Shown here in pieces: positions 36,979-46,494 of a stretch of 64,000 nucleotides of DNA; position 1 is the first letter of the stretch, and the number at the start of each line of letters is the position of its first letter. Both the position numbers and the translations under genes were made by a program. The notes below the pieces were generated by a model. That model saw nothing but the letters and a program-made list of their open reading frames with translations, was not told the origin of the DNA and did no database searches. The stretch is from WHSW01 sp963828755 (GTDB taxonomy: Bacteria; Actinomycetota; Thermoleophilia; Solirubrobacterales; 70-9): NCBI GenBank assembly GCA_963828755.1, contig CAWHFY010000024.1, forward strand, positions 88,393 through 152,392. Reading direction: 5' to 3'.

Positions 36979-38097
36979 ATGCGATACCGCCGCATGCCGA
37001 TCGAGATCGAGTCGCCCGAGGAGCTGGGCTACGACGCGATCACGAACAACCTCTCCGAGAGCTCGTTCTCGGACATGCGGCTGGCCGACTACGGGATCGA
37101 GTCCGACGTCGGTGACCTGCTGCTCCAGTACGGCGACCACCGGGGTCACCCCGGCCTGCGCGAGCTGATCGCGGCCGCCGGGCCACCCCTGCGGCCCGAC
37201 GATGTGATCGTCACCGCCGGCGCCGCGGCGGCGCTTTTCGCCGTCTCCACCGCGCTGCTCGGCGAGGGCGGCCACGCGCTGATCGAGAGCCCGAACTACG
37301 CCACCAACCTGGAGACGCCGCTCGCGCTCGACGCCGACCTCGAGCCGGTCGAGCTGCGTTTCGAGGACGGCTGGGCGCTGGACGTCGACCGGCTCGCCGC
37401 CGCGATGCGGCCCCAGACGCGGCTGGTCAGCCTCACCTATCCGCACAACCCGACCGGCGCGATGATCGACCCGGCGACGCTCACAGCGGTGGTCGAGCTG
37501 GTCGAGCGCCAGAGCGCCGCCCGGCTGCTCGTCGACGAGACGTACCGTGACCTCTCCTACGGGGAGGCCCTGCCGATGGCGGCATCGCTGTCCGAGCGCG
37601 CGATCAGCGTCGGCTCGATGTCCAAGACCTACGGCCTGCCCGGCCTGCGGATCGGCTGGCTCGCCTGCCGCGACCCGGAGCTGTCCGAGACGCTGCTCGC
37701 GGCGAAGGAGCAGATCCTGATCTGCGGCTCGACCGTCGACGAGGAGATGGCCTTCCGGGTGCTCTGTGAGCGCGAGCGCATCCTCGCCACGGTTCGCGAC
37801 CAGGTCGGCCGCCACCTCGCGGTCGTCCGTGACTGGATCGGCAGCCAGGAGACGTTCGAGTGGGTCGAGCCGGCCGCCGGGGTCGTCGGCTTCCCGCGCC
37901 CGCGGCCGGGCGTCGACCTCGATCCCGACCGCTTCTACGAGTCGCTGCTCGCCGAGCACGGGACCTACGTCGGGCCAGGGCATTGGTTCGGGCAATCGCG
38001 GACGTCGTTTCGGCTCGGCTTCGCCTGGCCGCGCACCGACGAGCTCGAGCGCGGCCTCGCCGGCCTGCTCGGCGCCGCCGACGCAGCGCGGCTCTAG
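36979..38097 (+). CDS. PLP-dependent class I/II aminotransferase
   Basis: This 372-residue fold-type I enzyme shows the Asn/Pro substrate loop TYPHNPTGAMIDPATL, the PLP-Asp strand ARLLVDETYRDLSYG, and the Schiff-base lysine Lys216 in SVGSMSKTYGLPGLRIGW. It resembles capreomycidine-synthase/aspartate aminotransferase-like enzymes, but the amino-acid substrate is not readable. An RHG-type loop (YGDHRGHPGLRELI) is present near residue 55. It is divergent from DUF6351 and convergent with DUF3089, overlapping its end by four bases. Confidence 0.9.
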   Translation: MRYRRMPIEIESPEELGYDAITNNLSESSFSDMRLADYGIESDVGDLLLQYGDHRGHPGLRELIAAAGPPLRPDDVIVTAGAAAALFAVSTALLGEGGHALIESPNYATNLETPLALDADLEPVELRFEDGWALDVDRLAAAMRPQTRLVSLTYPHNPTGAMIDPATLTAVVELVERQSAARLLVDETYRDLSYGEALPMAASLSERAISVGSMSKTYGLPGLRIGWLACRDPELSETLLAAKEQILICGSTVDEEMAFRVLCERERILATVRDQVGRHLAVVRDWIGSQETFEWVEPAAGVVGFPRPRPGVDLDPDRFYESLLAEHGTYVGPGHWFGQSRTSFRLGFAWPRTDELERGLAGLLGAADAARL

Positions 38098-39239
38098 GCG
38101 CCGGCCTTCAGGTATGACTTGATTTCTCGGGCGGCGACCGAGGTCAGGTTGCCGAGCGCGATGTTCGCGTCGACCAGGTGCAGGCCCCAGGTCGCGTCCG
38201 GGACCGGGTTGAGGACCGGCGCGCCGCCGACCGAGCTGATCTCGAGCACGTCGGCGTCGTCGGCCGACGAGCACTCGCCCGTGTAGGCGTCGGCCTGCGT
38301 CCACGGCGTCGTCACCGGCGGGCGCGGCACGCCGACCACCTCGGTCGCAAGGCCGATCGTGGTCCCGGGCGCGAACGGCGCGCTCGGGAACACCGAGCGC
38401 AGCTGCGCGGAGCCGCCGCCGAGCGCCGCCGGGTTGGTGCAGAGGACATCGCCGGTCGCCGGCAGGTCAGGGTTGAGCGCGGCGCTCGGGCGCCCGAACA
38501 CGGCGTCGGCCGGAACCGGCGCGTTGAAGGTCGAGAACGCGATCGCGCAGCCGATCTGCTTCGGCTTCGTGCAGCCGGGGATGTGCTTGAAGTCGCCGCC
38601 CACCTTGGCTCCCTCGTCGACGACGACGTTGCCGCCGAGCAGGATCGCCGAGATCAGGCGCTTGCGGACCCCGGGCTTCGGGTCGACCCGGTCGTGGATC
38701 AGCTGGCGCAGGACGAAGGTGCCCTGGGAGTGGCCGATCAGGATCACGCCGCGGCCCTTGTTGTACTTCGCGAGGTAGGTCTTCCAGGCGCTGACCACGT
38801 CGTCGTAGGCGAGCTGGCCGGCCTCGTCGGTGATCCCGCCGCCGAACAGCGTCTGCAGCGTGACCTGGCGATACATCGGCGCGAACACCCGGCAGTGCAG
38901 TGAATAGCGCGCCGCCTGGTAGAGCGCGATCGAACGCTCCTCCGGGTCGATCGAGAGATCGGAGTTGACCGTCTGATCGTCGGAGACGGTCGGGTAGACG
39001 TAGAAGCAGTCGGCCTTCGGCTTGCGATCGGCCTTGGGCGTCTCGGTGCCGAGCACCTCGCCGGTCGGCGAGATCGTCGTCGTCCCGAAACCCGGCTTGC
39101 ACGGATTGTCGGCGAGTCCCGGCTTGCACAGCCACACCGTGTTGTCCTTCGCGGCGGAGGCCGAGCCGGCGCCGACGAGCGCGAGCGCGAGGAACGCGGC
39201 GAACGCGGCCGCAAACCGGCGGTGAGTCCCTGAGCCCAT
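38094..39239 (-). CDS. Secreted DUF3089 alpha/beta-hydrolase-like protein
   Basis: This 381-residue protein has a signal peptide (residues 1-29, ending GSASA). DUF3089 landmarks are CFYVYPTVSDDQTVNSDLSI, RVFAPMYRQVTL and the nucleophile elbow ILIGHSQGTFVLRQLI (GHSQG), with His in WGLHLVDANIALG near the end. This is the alpha/beta-hydrolase pattern of a lipase/esterase-like enzyme acting outside the cell. The substrate is unknown. The ATG at 39239 directly precedes the signal peptide. Confidence 0.87.
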   Translation of the reverse strand: MGSGTHRRFAAAFAAFLALALVGAGSASAAKDNTVWLCKPGLADNPCKPGFGTTTISPTGEVLGTETPKADRKPKADCFYVYPTVSDDQTVNSDLSIDPEERSIALYQAARYSLHCRVFAPMYRQVTLQTLFGGGITDEAGQLAYDDVVSAWKTYLAKYNKGRGVILIGHSQGTFVLRQLIHDRVDPKPGVRKRLISAILLGGNVVVDEGAKVGGDFKHIPGCTKPKQIGCAIAFSTFNAPVPADAVFGRPSAALNPDLPATGDVLCTNPAALGGGSAQLRSVFPSAPFAPGTTIGLATEVVGVPRPPVTTPWTQADAYTGECSSADDADVLEISSVGGAPVLNPVPDATWGLHLVDANIALGNLTSVAAREIKSYLKAGA

Positions 39240-39273
39240 CGCGGGCGGAGCGTATTACCTCGGCGCCGTCGGC

Positions 39274-39741
39274 TCAGACCTCGCCGTGGTAGTAGTCGAC
39301 CTTGGCCGAACGCGGCAGCAGCATGCCGTCCTCGTCGTTGCCGGGCCAGACCCCGACCTTGTCGCTGTCCGGGTAGACGGTGATCCCCGGGTGCACGACC
39401 GACGACCACATCATCAGCCGGACCGTCTCGTCGGTCTCGTTGCGGACGCTGTGGGCGCCGTCGGCGCCGGTTGTGAAGAACACGAGGTCCCAGGGCTCGA
39501 GCCGCGTCTCGCCGCCGGGCTCGCGCAGGGTCGGATTGCCCTCGAGGACGAGCAGCCACTCCTCCTCGCCGGCCTCGTAGTGATACGGACACAGCGCCTC
39601 GCCGGCCGGAATCTCATAGACGCTGGTCCCGGTCTCCTTGGCGCCCAGCGCCGGCCCGAACCGGGCCAGACCCGCGCGAAAGCCCTCCGGGTCCTCGGCG
39701 TCGTACTCGAATTTCGGGTTGGCGATGTTCGCCCGGTTCAT
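39274..39741 (-). CDS. Cupin-domain protein
   Basis: This 155-residue single cupin has metal-site motif 1 as PYHYEAGEEEWLLVLEG (H, H-like and E positions) and motif 2 as TTGADGAHSVRNETD. The ATG at 39741 has an excellent GAGGAG ribosome site five bases upstream. That supports a separate gene, although the frame is open into the upstream alkyltransferase-like gene. Cupins of this kind may be dioxygenases, isomerases or sensors; the role is unknown. Confidence 0.85.
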   Translation of the reverse strand: MNRANIANPKFEYDAEDPEGFRAGLARFGPALGAKETGTSVYEIPAGEALCPYHYEAGEEEWLLVLEGNPTLREPGGETRLEPWDLVFFTTGADGAHSVRNETDETVRLMMWSSVVHPGITVYPDSDKVGVWPGNDEDGMLLPRSAKVDYYHGEV

Positions 39742-40073
39742 CTGTCTCCTCGCGTCGTCCTCGTCTTGGTCGATCAGGTCGTCGAGCGCCTCGACCGGCA
39801 CCCGCGCCACCCCCATGTCTACCCGTGAGCCGCGAAACGGCACGCCCTCGGCCTCGAGCAGGCGGCGCTGGCGCTCGCCGACCGCAAGCGACCCGTCGGC
39901 GCGGACGATCCGCTGCCACGGCAACTCGGGGTCGTCGGCGCGGGCGAGGGCACGGCCCGCGCTGCGCGGCGCCTCCGGGCAGAGGTCCGAGTAGGTCGCG
40001 ACGAAGCCGACCGGAACCGCCCGCGCCCGCGCCAGGATGCGGGGCTCGCGGTCGTTCGGGCCGGCGCGCTCAC
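39738..40073 (-). CDS. Alkyltransferase-like (ATL) DNA-binding protein, MGMT fold (frameshifts)
   Basis: The conserved text ARAVPVGFVATYSDLC, PRSAGRALARADD, ELPWQRIVRADGSLA and LLEAEGVPFRGSRVDM follows the O6-alkylguanine-DNA alkyltransferase C-domain. The active-site PCHR is replaced by PWQR. Loss of the Cys defines ATL proteins, which bind alkylated guanine and flag it for excision repair. The GTG at 40073 is in another frame than the conserved text, so an indel near 40050 is likely. A second indel would let it stop at TGA overlapping the cupin ATG. Confidence 0.65.
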
Positions 40074-40104
40074 GCGCGCCGAGTCTAGGCGCGCCGGGGC
40101 CCGC

Positions 40105-40693
40105 TCAGCAGGTGGAGAAGAAGCGCTCGAGCTGCTCGATCAGCCCGTCGTCGGCGAGCTCGGTCGCCGGCTGCAGCAGCTGGTTGAGCATCAGCCCATC
40201 GAGTAGCGCGAGCAGCTGCGGCGCGTGACGGTGCGGGTCGCGACAGCCCGCGGCGGGCAACAGCTGCTCGGCGAGCAGCAGGTACTCGCGGCGGACCTCG
40301 TCGAGCGCGAGCTGAAACTGCGGTCGGCGGCGCGCCTCGAGGAAGAGCTCGTAGCGGGCGAGGGCGAGCCCGGCGCGGTCCGGGGTGAGCCAGCCTTGCA
40401 GCACCTCGGCGACGAGCTCGGCGGCGCGGTGAGGCGCGTACGGGCCGTCGGGAACGAGCGCCTCCATCGCCTCGACCGCTGGACGCTCGAGCTCGACCAA
40501 GCGCAGCAGCGCCGCCGTCAGCAGCGCCTCGCGGGTCTTGAAGTAGTTGCTGGTCGAGCCCTGCGGCAGGTCGGCGCGGCGGTCGACCGCGCGGTGGGTC
40601 AGCCCGCGCCCGCCCTCGGTCTCGAGCACCGCGAGCGCGGCGTCGGCGAGCGTCGCCCTGCGGTCGGGAACCTGGGTCTCGCGTCGTCTCCAC
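40105..40693 (-). CDS. TetR-family regulator (one frameshift)
   Basis: The N-terminus VPDRRATLADAALAVLETEG and the HTH GLTHRAVDRRADLPQGSTSN, YFKTREALL are joined by a one-base change near 40675. The rest is an all-helical ligand-binding domain of about 130 residues. It is divergent from the P450 gene with only 12 bp between start codons, and a perfect palindrome lies in that gap. It therefore probably represses the P450 and itself. Ligand unknown. Confidence 0.82.
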
Positions 40694-40705
40694 TACATCT
40701 GTAGT
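40692..40705. promoter_or_regulatory. Palindromic operator between TetR and P450 genes
   Basis: ACTACA-TC-TGTAGT is a perfect 14-bp palindrome that abuts the P450 ATG at 40706 and overlaps the proposed TetR GTG. It is a good candidate TetR binding site. The tight spacing implies leaderless transcripts or a downstream TetR start. Confidence 0.55.
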
Positions 40706-41948
40706 ATGGCGGACGTGAGCGCGACCGCGCAGCCCGACCTCACCCGGATCGACCTCGGCGAGCCGAGCCTCTGGGAGGACGGCCCGCCGCACGAGCTCTT
40801 CACCCGCCTGCGCCGCGAGGCGCCCGCCCACTGGAGCCCGCTCGAGCAGTATCCCAAGGAGGCCGGCTTCTGGTCGCTGACTCGCGCCGCCGACCTGCGG
40901 GCCGTGAGCCTCGACTGGCAGACCTTCTCCTCCTACGTCGGCGGGATCATGGTCCTCGACGACTTCGGGATCCCGCTCGAGGGCCAGCAGCAGCAGATGA
41001 TCTCGATGGACCCGCCGCGCCACGACCGGATCAAGGCCCTGTTCCAGCGCGGCTTCACGCCGCGGCGGATCGCCGAACACGAGGAGCGGATCCGCGGGAT
41101 CGTCAACCGGGTGCTCGACCGGGTCGAGGACCGCGACGAGGTCGACCTCGTGAACGAGGTCGCCGGGCCGGTGGTGTCGCGGGTGATCGGTTCGTTCATC
41201 GGCACTCCCGAGGAGGACGACCAGCGCCACATGGAGGAGACGAACCTGGTGCTCGGGTTCGGCGACGACGACCTGCGCCCGTCCGAGGAAGCGGTGATCG
41301 AGGTCATGACCCGCGCCTGGGACGAGACCATGGAGATGATCGCCGAGCGCCGCGAGACGCCCGGGCATGGACGACCTCATGGACGTGCTCGTGCACTCCG
41401 AGGTCGACGGCGAGAAGCTCTCGGACACCGAGATCTTCATGGGTTTGGGGCTGCTCGGGGCCGCGGGCAACGACAGCACTCGCTCCGTCTTCACCAGCGG
41501 CATGCTCGGCCTGTTCGAGAGCCCCGACCAGCTCGACCTCCTGCGGGCCGATCCCGAACTCGTCCCGAACGCGGTCGAGGAGCTGCTGCGGATGTACCCG
41601 GCCTTCGCGCACTTCCGCCGCACCGCGACCCGCAACGTCGAGATGCACGGCGAGACGATCCGCGAGGGCGACAAGGTGCTGCTCTGGTACGTGGCCTCGA
41701 ACCGCGACGAGGACGTCTACGAGGATCCACAGCGCCTCGACGTCACGAGACGCCCGGACCACCAGGCCTTCGGCGCCGGCGGCCGCCACTTCTGCCTCGG
41801 CGCAGCGCTGGCGCGGCTCGAGATCCGGACCCTGCTGAGCGAGACCCTGCGCCGCTTCCCGCGGATCGAGCTCGCCGGCGAGCCGTCGAAGGCGCGGTCG
41901 ATGTTCCTGAACCAGCTGAAGACGCTGCCGGTCCGCCTCAACCCGTAG
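40706..41948 (+). CDS. Cytochrome P450 (one frameshift)
   Basis: This is a soluble bacterial class I P450 of about 413 residues. It has MISMDPPRHDRIKALFQRGF near residue 100, the I-helix GLLGAAGNDSTRSVF, the ExxR in VEELLRMYPAFAHFRRTA, and the heme-ligand loop FGAGGRHFCLGAALAR with Cys at about residue 363. The frame changes once near 41365. It uses O2 with electrons from ferredoxin partners, none of which is nearby. It resembles the CYP124/125/142-type steroid or lipid hydroxylases in general layout only. Control by the adjacent TetR is likely. Confidence 0.9.
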
Positions 41949-41971
41949 GCGCGGTCAGCCCGGGCGGGCGC

Positions 41972-42016
41972 CGACGGGTTGAAACCGTTGCCCCCTCTAG
42001 CGAAATCAACCCGTCG
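41972..42016. terminator. Hairpin between convergent P450 and NlpC/P60-like genes
   Basis: CGACGGGTTGA at 41972-41982 pairs perfectly with TCAACCCGTCG at 42006-42016 around a 23-nt loop. Its place between convergent genes suggests a bidirectional terminator. Confidence 0.5.
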
Positions 42017-42054
42017 AGCGCCGGCGCCGGCGCGCGCCGATCGCCCTCGCCGGG

Positions 42055-42627
42055 TTAGAGGCCCTCGAAGTGGCGCTTGCGGAACGGGCCGTTGACGAGC
42101 CCGGCCTTGACGTCCTTCGACCAGCCCGGGCCCGCTTGGCCGTCATCGGGGATCGAGGTGTCGAAGCGCAGGCCGGCGACGACCACGTAGGCGTGGCCGG
42201 CGTTCGTGTAGACGGTGATCCAGCTGCCCTTGCCGCGCTCGCCCCAGCGCTCGAGCGAACCCGAGTCGAGCGGCGAGTCGAGGATGTCGGCGCCCTCGGG
42301 ACCGAGCACGTAGCTGACCGCGCCGGAGCAGTCGTAGCAACGCGAGTGAATCGTGCGGTGCCCGCCGCCGGTGCAGTAGCCGGTGTCGTCGATCTCGTTC
42401 GCCGCCTCGATCGCGCGCTGGACCTCGACCGGAGCGTCCGCGGGCGGGCGAGCCAGGCCGCTGCGGAGCAGCTTCGCCTTGCTACCGGCGACCGGGGGCG
42501 GCGGCGCGGAAGACGGGCCGACCCCGCCGGAGCTGGCGAGGGCCGAGGCGGACAGGGCGAGCGCGGCGACGACCGCGCAGGCGCCGATCGCGGCTGCGGG
42601 CTTGCGGGCAAACGATGACCTGAGCAC
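42055..42627 (-). CDS. Secreted NlpC/P60-like cell-wall peptidase
   Basis: This 190-residue protein has a signal peptide (residues 1-32, IGACAVVAALALSASALASS). The catalytic-Cys segment is HSRCYDCSGAVSYVLG, and the His segment is VYTNAGHAYVVVAGLRFDT, as in NlpC/P60-like peptidoglycan endopeptidases. It lacks separate binding domains. The GTG at 42627 has an AAAGGAGAA ribosome site eight bases upstream. A c-di-AMP riboswitch precedes it, the usual arrangement for actinobacterial wall hydrolases such as resuscitation factors. Confidence 0.85.
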   Translation of the reverse strand: MLRSSFARKPAAAIGACAVVAALALSASALASSGGVGPSSAPPPPVAGSKAKLLRSGLARPPADAPVEVQRAIEAANEIDDTGYCTGGGHRTIHSRCYDCSGAVSYVLGPEGADILDSPLDSGSLERWGERGKGSWITVYTNAGHAYVVVAGLRFDTSIPDDGQAGPGWSKDVKAGLVNGPFRKRHFEGL

Positions 42628-42647
42628 TGATCCGTTCTCCTTTGTCT

Positions 42648-42785
42648 GCCTGCGGGGTTAGCTGACGGGCTGGCGCTCATAAGGAGCAGCGCCCCCACCG
42701 AAACGCGGTGGGTTAGCCCCAACGACTTGGTTCCCCCGCTCCCAGTCCGCGTACGGACCGGGATTAGGCAACGGGTCCAAGAACG
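42648..42785 (-). ncRNA. c-di-AMP (ydaO/yuaA-type) riboswitch in the NlpC/P60 leader
   Basis: Read on the minus strand, the leader ends with AGCCCGTCAGCTAACCCCGC followed by AGGC. This nearly matches the 3' hallmark of the ydaO class (CCCGNCAGCUAACCUCGUAGGC). Upstream are GCGGGGGAACCAAG and GGGGCTAACCC, matching the other conserved loop, with a variable hairpin between (ACCGCGTTTCGGT). Actinobacterial ydaO riboswitches usually turn off wall-hydrolase genes when c-di-AMP is high. It ends about 20 bases before the start codon. The 5' boundary is approximate. Confidence 0.85.
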
Positions 42786-42957
42786 CTGGGCAGCATACAC
42801 ATCGGCCTGGGCGGAACCGCCGGCAAGCGCCACAGCGACGCTTGCGGCGGTGGCGGGCGCGCGACACCGCAACTTCTCGTAGCTCTGGGTGGTTTAGAGT
42901 CCGAAGCTCCCCCGCTGGGGGCGCCTACGACACTTTTCTCAGAAAGAGGCATCACGG

Positions 42958-44297
42958 ATGAATCGGAGTTCCTGGATCCGCATCGGACTGCTCGCGCTGG
43001 TCGCGGCGCTGGTCGCCGTCCCGGCGAGCGCGATGGCCAAGCCGAAGAACAAGACGGTCGAGGTCTGCAAGCACGGATGTGACTACCGAACGATCCAGGA
43101 CGCGGTCGACCACACCGGGAAGAACGCGACGATCAACGTTCACCCGGGCAAGTACAAGGAGGGCGTGCTGGTCTCAGGCGCCAAGCACGACGGCCTCACG
43201 ATCCAGGGCACCAAGAGCAACGCCAAGAAGGTCATCCTCGAGGGCAAGAACGCCAAGGCCCCAGACGGCCAGCCGGCCAATAACGGGATCGAGGGCGACG
43301 GAGTCGATGGAATGCGGGTGCTCAACCTCTGGGCTCGTAACTACCTCGCCAACGGGATCTTCATCCACGACTGCAACGGCTACTTGATGAAGAATCTCCG
43401 CGCCTCGTTCAACCGCGCCTACGGCTTGTTCGCGTTCGACTGCAAGGGCGGGCGGATGACGAAGTCGGTCGGCTACGGCCAGGGCGACTCCGCCTACTAC
43501 GTCGGCGAGACGCCGGCGCAGAGCAAGCCGAAGTGGACGAAGCTCGACCACCTCGACGGCCACGAGAACGTGCTCGGCTACTCGGGCACCAACTCGAAGT
43601 ACGTCAAGATCACGAAGTCGAACTTCTACAACAACGGCGCCGGGGTGGTCCCGAACACGCTCGACTCGGAGCGTTTCGAGCCGACCGCTGACGGGATCAT
43701 CGAGAACAACAACATCTTCTGGAACAACTTCAACTACTTCCTGCCCAACTCGAGCGTGAAGACCGTTTCGAACGGGCTCGGGCAGATCGGGGACCTCACG
43801 ATCAACTTCCCGACCGGAGTCGGGATCGTCCTGCTCGGCGCCGACGGCTGGATCGTCCGCAACAACAACATCTTCGGCAACTTCAAGACCGGAGCCTGGA
43901 CGATCTCGGATCCGTTCAACGAGGGCGACAACGCGATCTCGCAGAACAACCAGTTCATCGACAACCAGATGGGCCGGGGCGGGACGGACACCAACCAGGT
44001 CGACTTCTTCAACGACGGCTCCGGCAGCGCGCAACTGCTTCCAGGGCAACTCGAGCTCGACCTTCGATCCGGGCACCGCGCCCGACTCGGTCCTGTACCC
44101 GCCACCTGCCCGGCGGCGCCGGCGCCGGCGACCGGGCACCGGGACCAGCGCGGCCGACGGTGGCCAGTTCGCCGATCTCGTCGCCTACGTCGCGGCCAAC
44201 CCGCCGGAGACGCAGCAGTGCTCGTGGGCGGTCCACGACCACCCAGCGTTCGAGCAGTTCACGCCGCTCGACCGTGACGCCGGGGCCGACATGCTGA
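42958..44297 (+). CDS. Secreted right-handed beta-helix protein (frameshifts near C-terminus)
   Basis: A signal peptide (IGLLALVAALVAVPASAMA) is followed by CKHGCDYRTIQDAVDHTGKN, the typical start of a parallel beta-helix. Many short repeat turns come next, such as NNGIEGDGVDGMRVLNLWAR, NGIFIHDCNGYLMKNL and GIIENNNIFWNNFNY. This is the pectate-lyase/DUF1565-like fold that handles polysaccharide. The frame changes near 44030 and again near 44110 and 44270, after which the text continues with SAADGGQFADLVAYVAANPP and stops at 44297. It overlaps the next gene by seven bases and so leads the copper module. Confidence 0.82.
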
Positions 44298-44672
44298 GGC
44301 GGCGACGGAGCCTGATCGGCTGCGCGCTGGCCGCGACCGCCCTCGCGGCGGTCGCGGGCCCGGCCTCGGCCGTGAAGACAGCCGACAAGACGGCCAAGGT
44401 GACGGTCGCCGACGACTATTTCGCCCCGACCGACGTCGAAGATCTCGAAGAACTCGAAGGTCAAGTGGGTCTGGGCGAGCGACAACACCGACACCCACAA
44501 CGTCAAGCTCACCTCGACTCACCCGAAGGGCGTGAAGCCGTCCGACTTCAGCTCCTCATCGGGCGCGGTCGGGCTGGTCTTCAAGCGCAAGTTCACGGTG
44601 CCCGGCAAGTACGGCTTCATCTGCACGTACCACCGCAGCGAGATGAAGCAGACGTTGACGGTCAAGAAGTAG
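44291..44672 (+). CDS. Plastocyanin-like copper protein (one frameshift)
   Basis: A signal peptide (SLIGCALAATALAAVAGPAS) leads to KVTVADDYFAPTDV. After a shift near 44445 the frame gives KVKWVWASDNTDTHNVKLTS and KYGFICTYHRSEMKQTLTVK. The type 1 copper ligands His, Cys, His and Met are all visible (THNV, ICTYHRSEM). It is an exported electron carrier of about 125 residues. It sits immediately before the multicopper oxidase, so it may deliver electrons to or from that enzyme. Confidence 0.85.
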
Positions 44673-44679
44673 GCCGGTC

Positions 44680-45731
44680 ATGGGACCCGATCCGTTCGGC
44701 CGCCGGGACCTGTTCGCCGGCGCCGGTGGCCTGTTCCTGTGCACGCTCGCCGGCCAGAAGGTCCTGACGGGCGAGAAGGCGAACGTCGAGCAGCTCGCGA
44801 GCGAGGTCCCGGTGCCGCCGAAGGTCGCCGCCGCCGAGCGCGCCGGACAAGCGCGCCGCCGCCGAGGCGGTGCTCACCCAGGGCACGACCGGGGCGCGTC
44901 GCGAGTACTGGATCCAGGCCGAGCCGGTGAAGTGGAACATCGTGCCGAGCGGACGCGACGCGATGATGGACAAGAAGGTCAAGGGACCGACCAAGTTCAG
45001 CGCGTACGCGTATCGGCCCTACTCCGCCGGATTCGCCGCGCCGCTCGGGCCGGCGACGATCCCGGGGCCGCTGATCGAGGCCGAGACCGGCGACGCGATC
45101 GTGGTCAACTTCCGCAACAAGATCGACGCGCCGTTGACGATCCACCCGCACGGGGTCTTCTACAGCCAGGAGATGGACGGCGCCTACAAGGGGCGCCACA
45201 CGGACCCCGGCGGCTTCGTGCAGAAGAAGCAGACGTTCCAGTACGTCTGGGAGGCGCGCGAGGGCACCGAGGGCGCCTGGCTCTATCACGACCATGGGGC
45301 GATGGACCCGATGCCCGTCTACAAGGGGCTGTTCGGGCCGCTGCTGATCCGCAAGGCCGGGAGCCCCGCGCCCGACGCGGGAGTTCAACGTCGCGTTCCA
45401 CTCCTTCACGCCGACGGTGACGGGGTTCAGCCGGAGCTTCTCCTGCATCAACGGGCGCTCCTACGCCGGCAACACGCCGACCCTGCAATCGGTGGTCGGT
45501 GACACGGTCGCGTTCAACGTGTACGCGATCGACAACGACTTCCACACGTTCCACATCCACGGCCATCGCTGGACGGAGCCGGACGGAACGGTGGTCGACA
45601 CCAAGACGCTCGGCCCGGGCGACTCGTTCACCGCCGCGTTCACCGAGGACAACCCCGGCCGCTGGTTCTACCACTGCCATGTGTTCTCCCATCTGCACGA
45701 GGGGATGAACGGTTGGTATCTCGTCAACTAG
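44680..45731 (+). CDS. Two-domain multicopper oxidase (two frameshifts)
   Basis: A twin-arginine-like leader (FGRRDLFAGAGGLFLCTLAG) is followed, after a shift near 44850, by cupredoxin domain 1 with TIHPHGVFYS and WLYHDHGAMDP. After a shift near 45380 comes domain 2 with HTFHIHGHRW and WFYHCHVFSHLHEGMNGWYL. These supply the type 1, 2 and 3 copper ligands. At about 350 residues it is a two-domain laccase-like enzyme, usually a trimer that oxidises phenols, metals or copper(I) and reduces O2 to water. Tat export of folded enzyme is likely. Confidence 0.87.
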
Positions 45732-46466
45732 GCCGCCGGGCGGCGTTCATCGCAGCGGCGGTGGTCGCTGTCGCGCTCGCGTTGACACCGGCGGCGAGCG
45801 CCTCGAACCGGCGCATCTCGATCTCCAACTACCAGTGGTCGGACCCGTCGATCGAGCTCGACCTGGGAGAGCACGTGACCTGGTACTGGGTCGGGCCCCG
45901 ACACCATGCACTCGGTGACCGGCGAGTCGCCGAACGCGCTCCAGTGGGACTCCGACGCCGGGATCGGACTGCCCCACCACAAGATCGGTGACAGCTACCG
46001 GATCGACTTCGACAACCCGGGCACCTACGACCTGGTCTGCAAGCTGCACAGCACGGTGCGCGGAACGGTGACCGTTTCCGACACCCCGGGCGATCCGGCC
46101 TCGGAGCAGGACCCGGTGCCGAAGAGCCAGGTCGACCTGCGGCCCCCGAAGATGCGCCAAATCGCGCTCGACAAGAACCCGATCCGCGGCCGCGGCGGCC
46201 AACTCTCGTTCGCCCTCGACGACCGGGCCAAGGTCGACGCCGACTACTACCGGATCGACGCCGGAGGCAAGCGACACTTCGCGGGCTGGGCGAAATGGAA
46301 CGCCTACGTCGGCCTCAATGAGATCCGCTTCGGCGGACGCGGGAAGCACTTCCGCGCGAAGCCTGGACGTTACGTGGCCGAGCTGCGCGCCACCGACCGC
46401 GACGACAACACCAGCAAGGCGCGGCAGGTCCGGTTCGCGATCACCACTGGCTCCGCGAGTCGCTGA
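45713..46466 (+). CDS. Secreted cupredoxin-domain protein with C-terminal beta domain (one frameshift)
   Basis: It starts at a TTG overlapping the multicopper oxidase stop, with a signal peptide (AAFIAAAVVAVALALTPAAS). The copper-binding region is HVTWYWVGP, then after a shift near 45895 TMHSVTGESPNALQW and YDLVCKLHSTVRGTVTVSD, giving His, Cys and His ligands. The second half has Ig-like strands ending YVAELRATDRDDNTSKARQV. It probably carries electrons or copper outside the cell together with the oxidase. Confidence 0.8.
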
Positions 46467-46494
46467 TCGACGAGCCCCTCGTACGGTGTGCCGG

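Noticed and set aside
39274..39924. Real fusion of alkyltransferase-like and cupin domains
   Set aside because: A strong ribosome site directly precedes the cupin ATG, and a TGA overlaps that ATG in the next frame, so two genes with an indel are more likely.
40085..41674. 529-residue minus-strand frame across the P450 and TetR genes
   Set aside because: It is an antisense shadow of the P450; only the TetR portion has protein character, and that lies in another frame.
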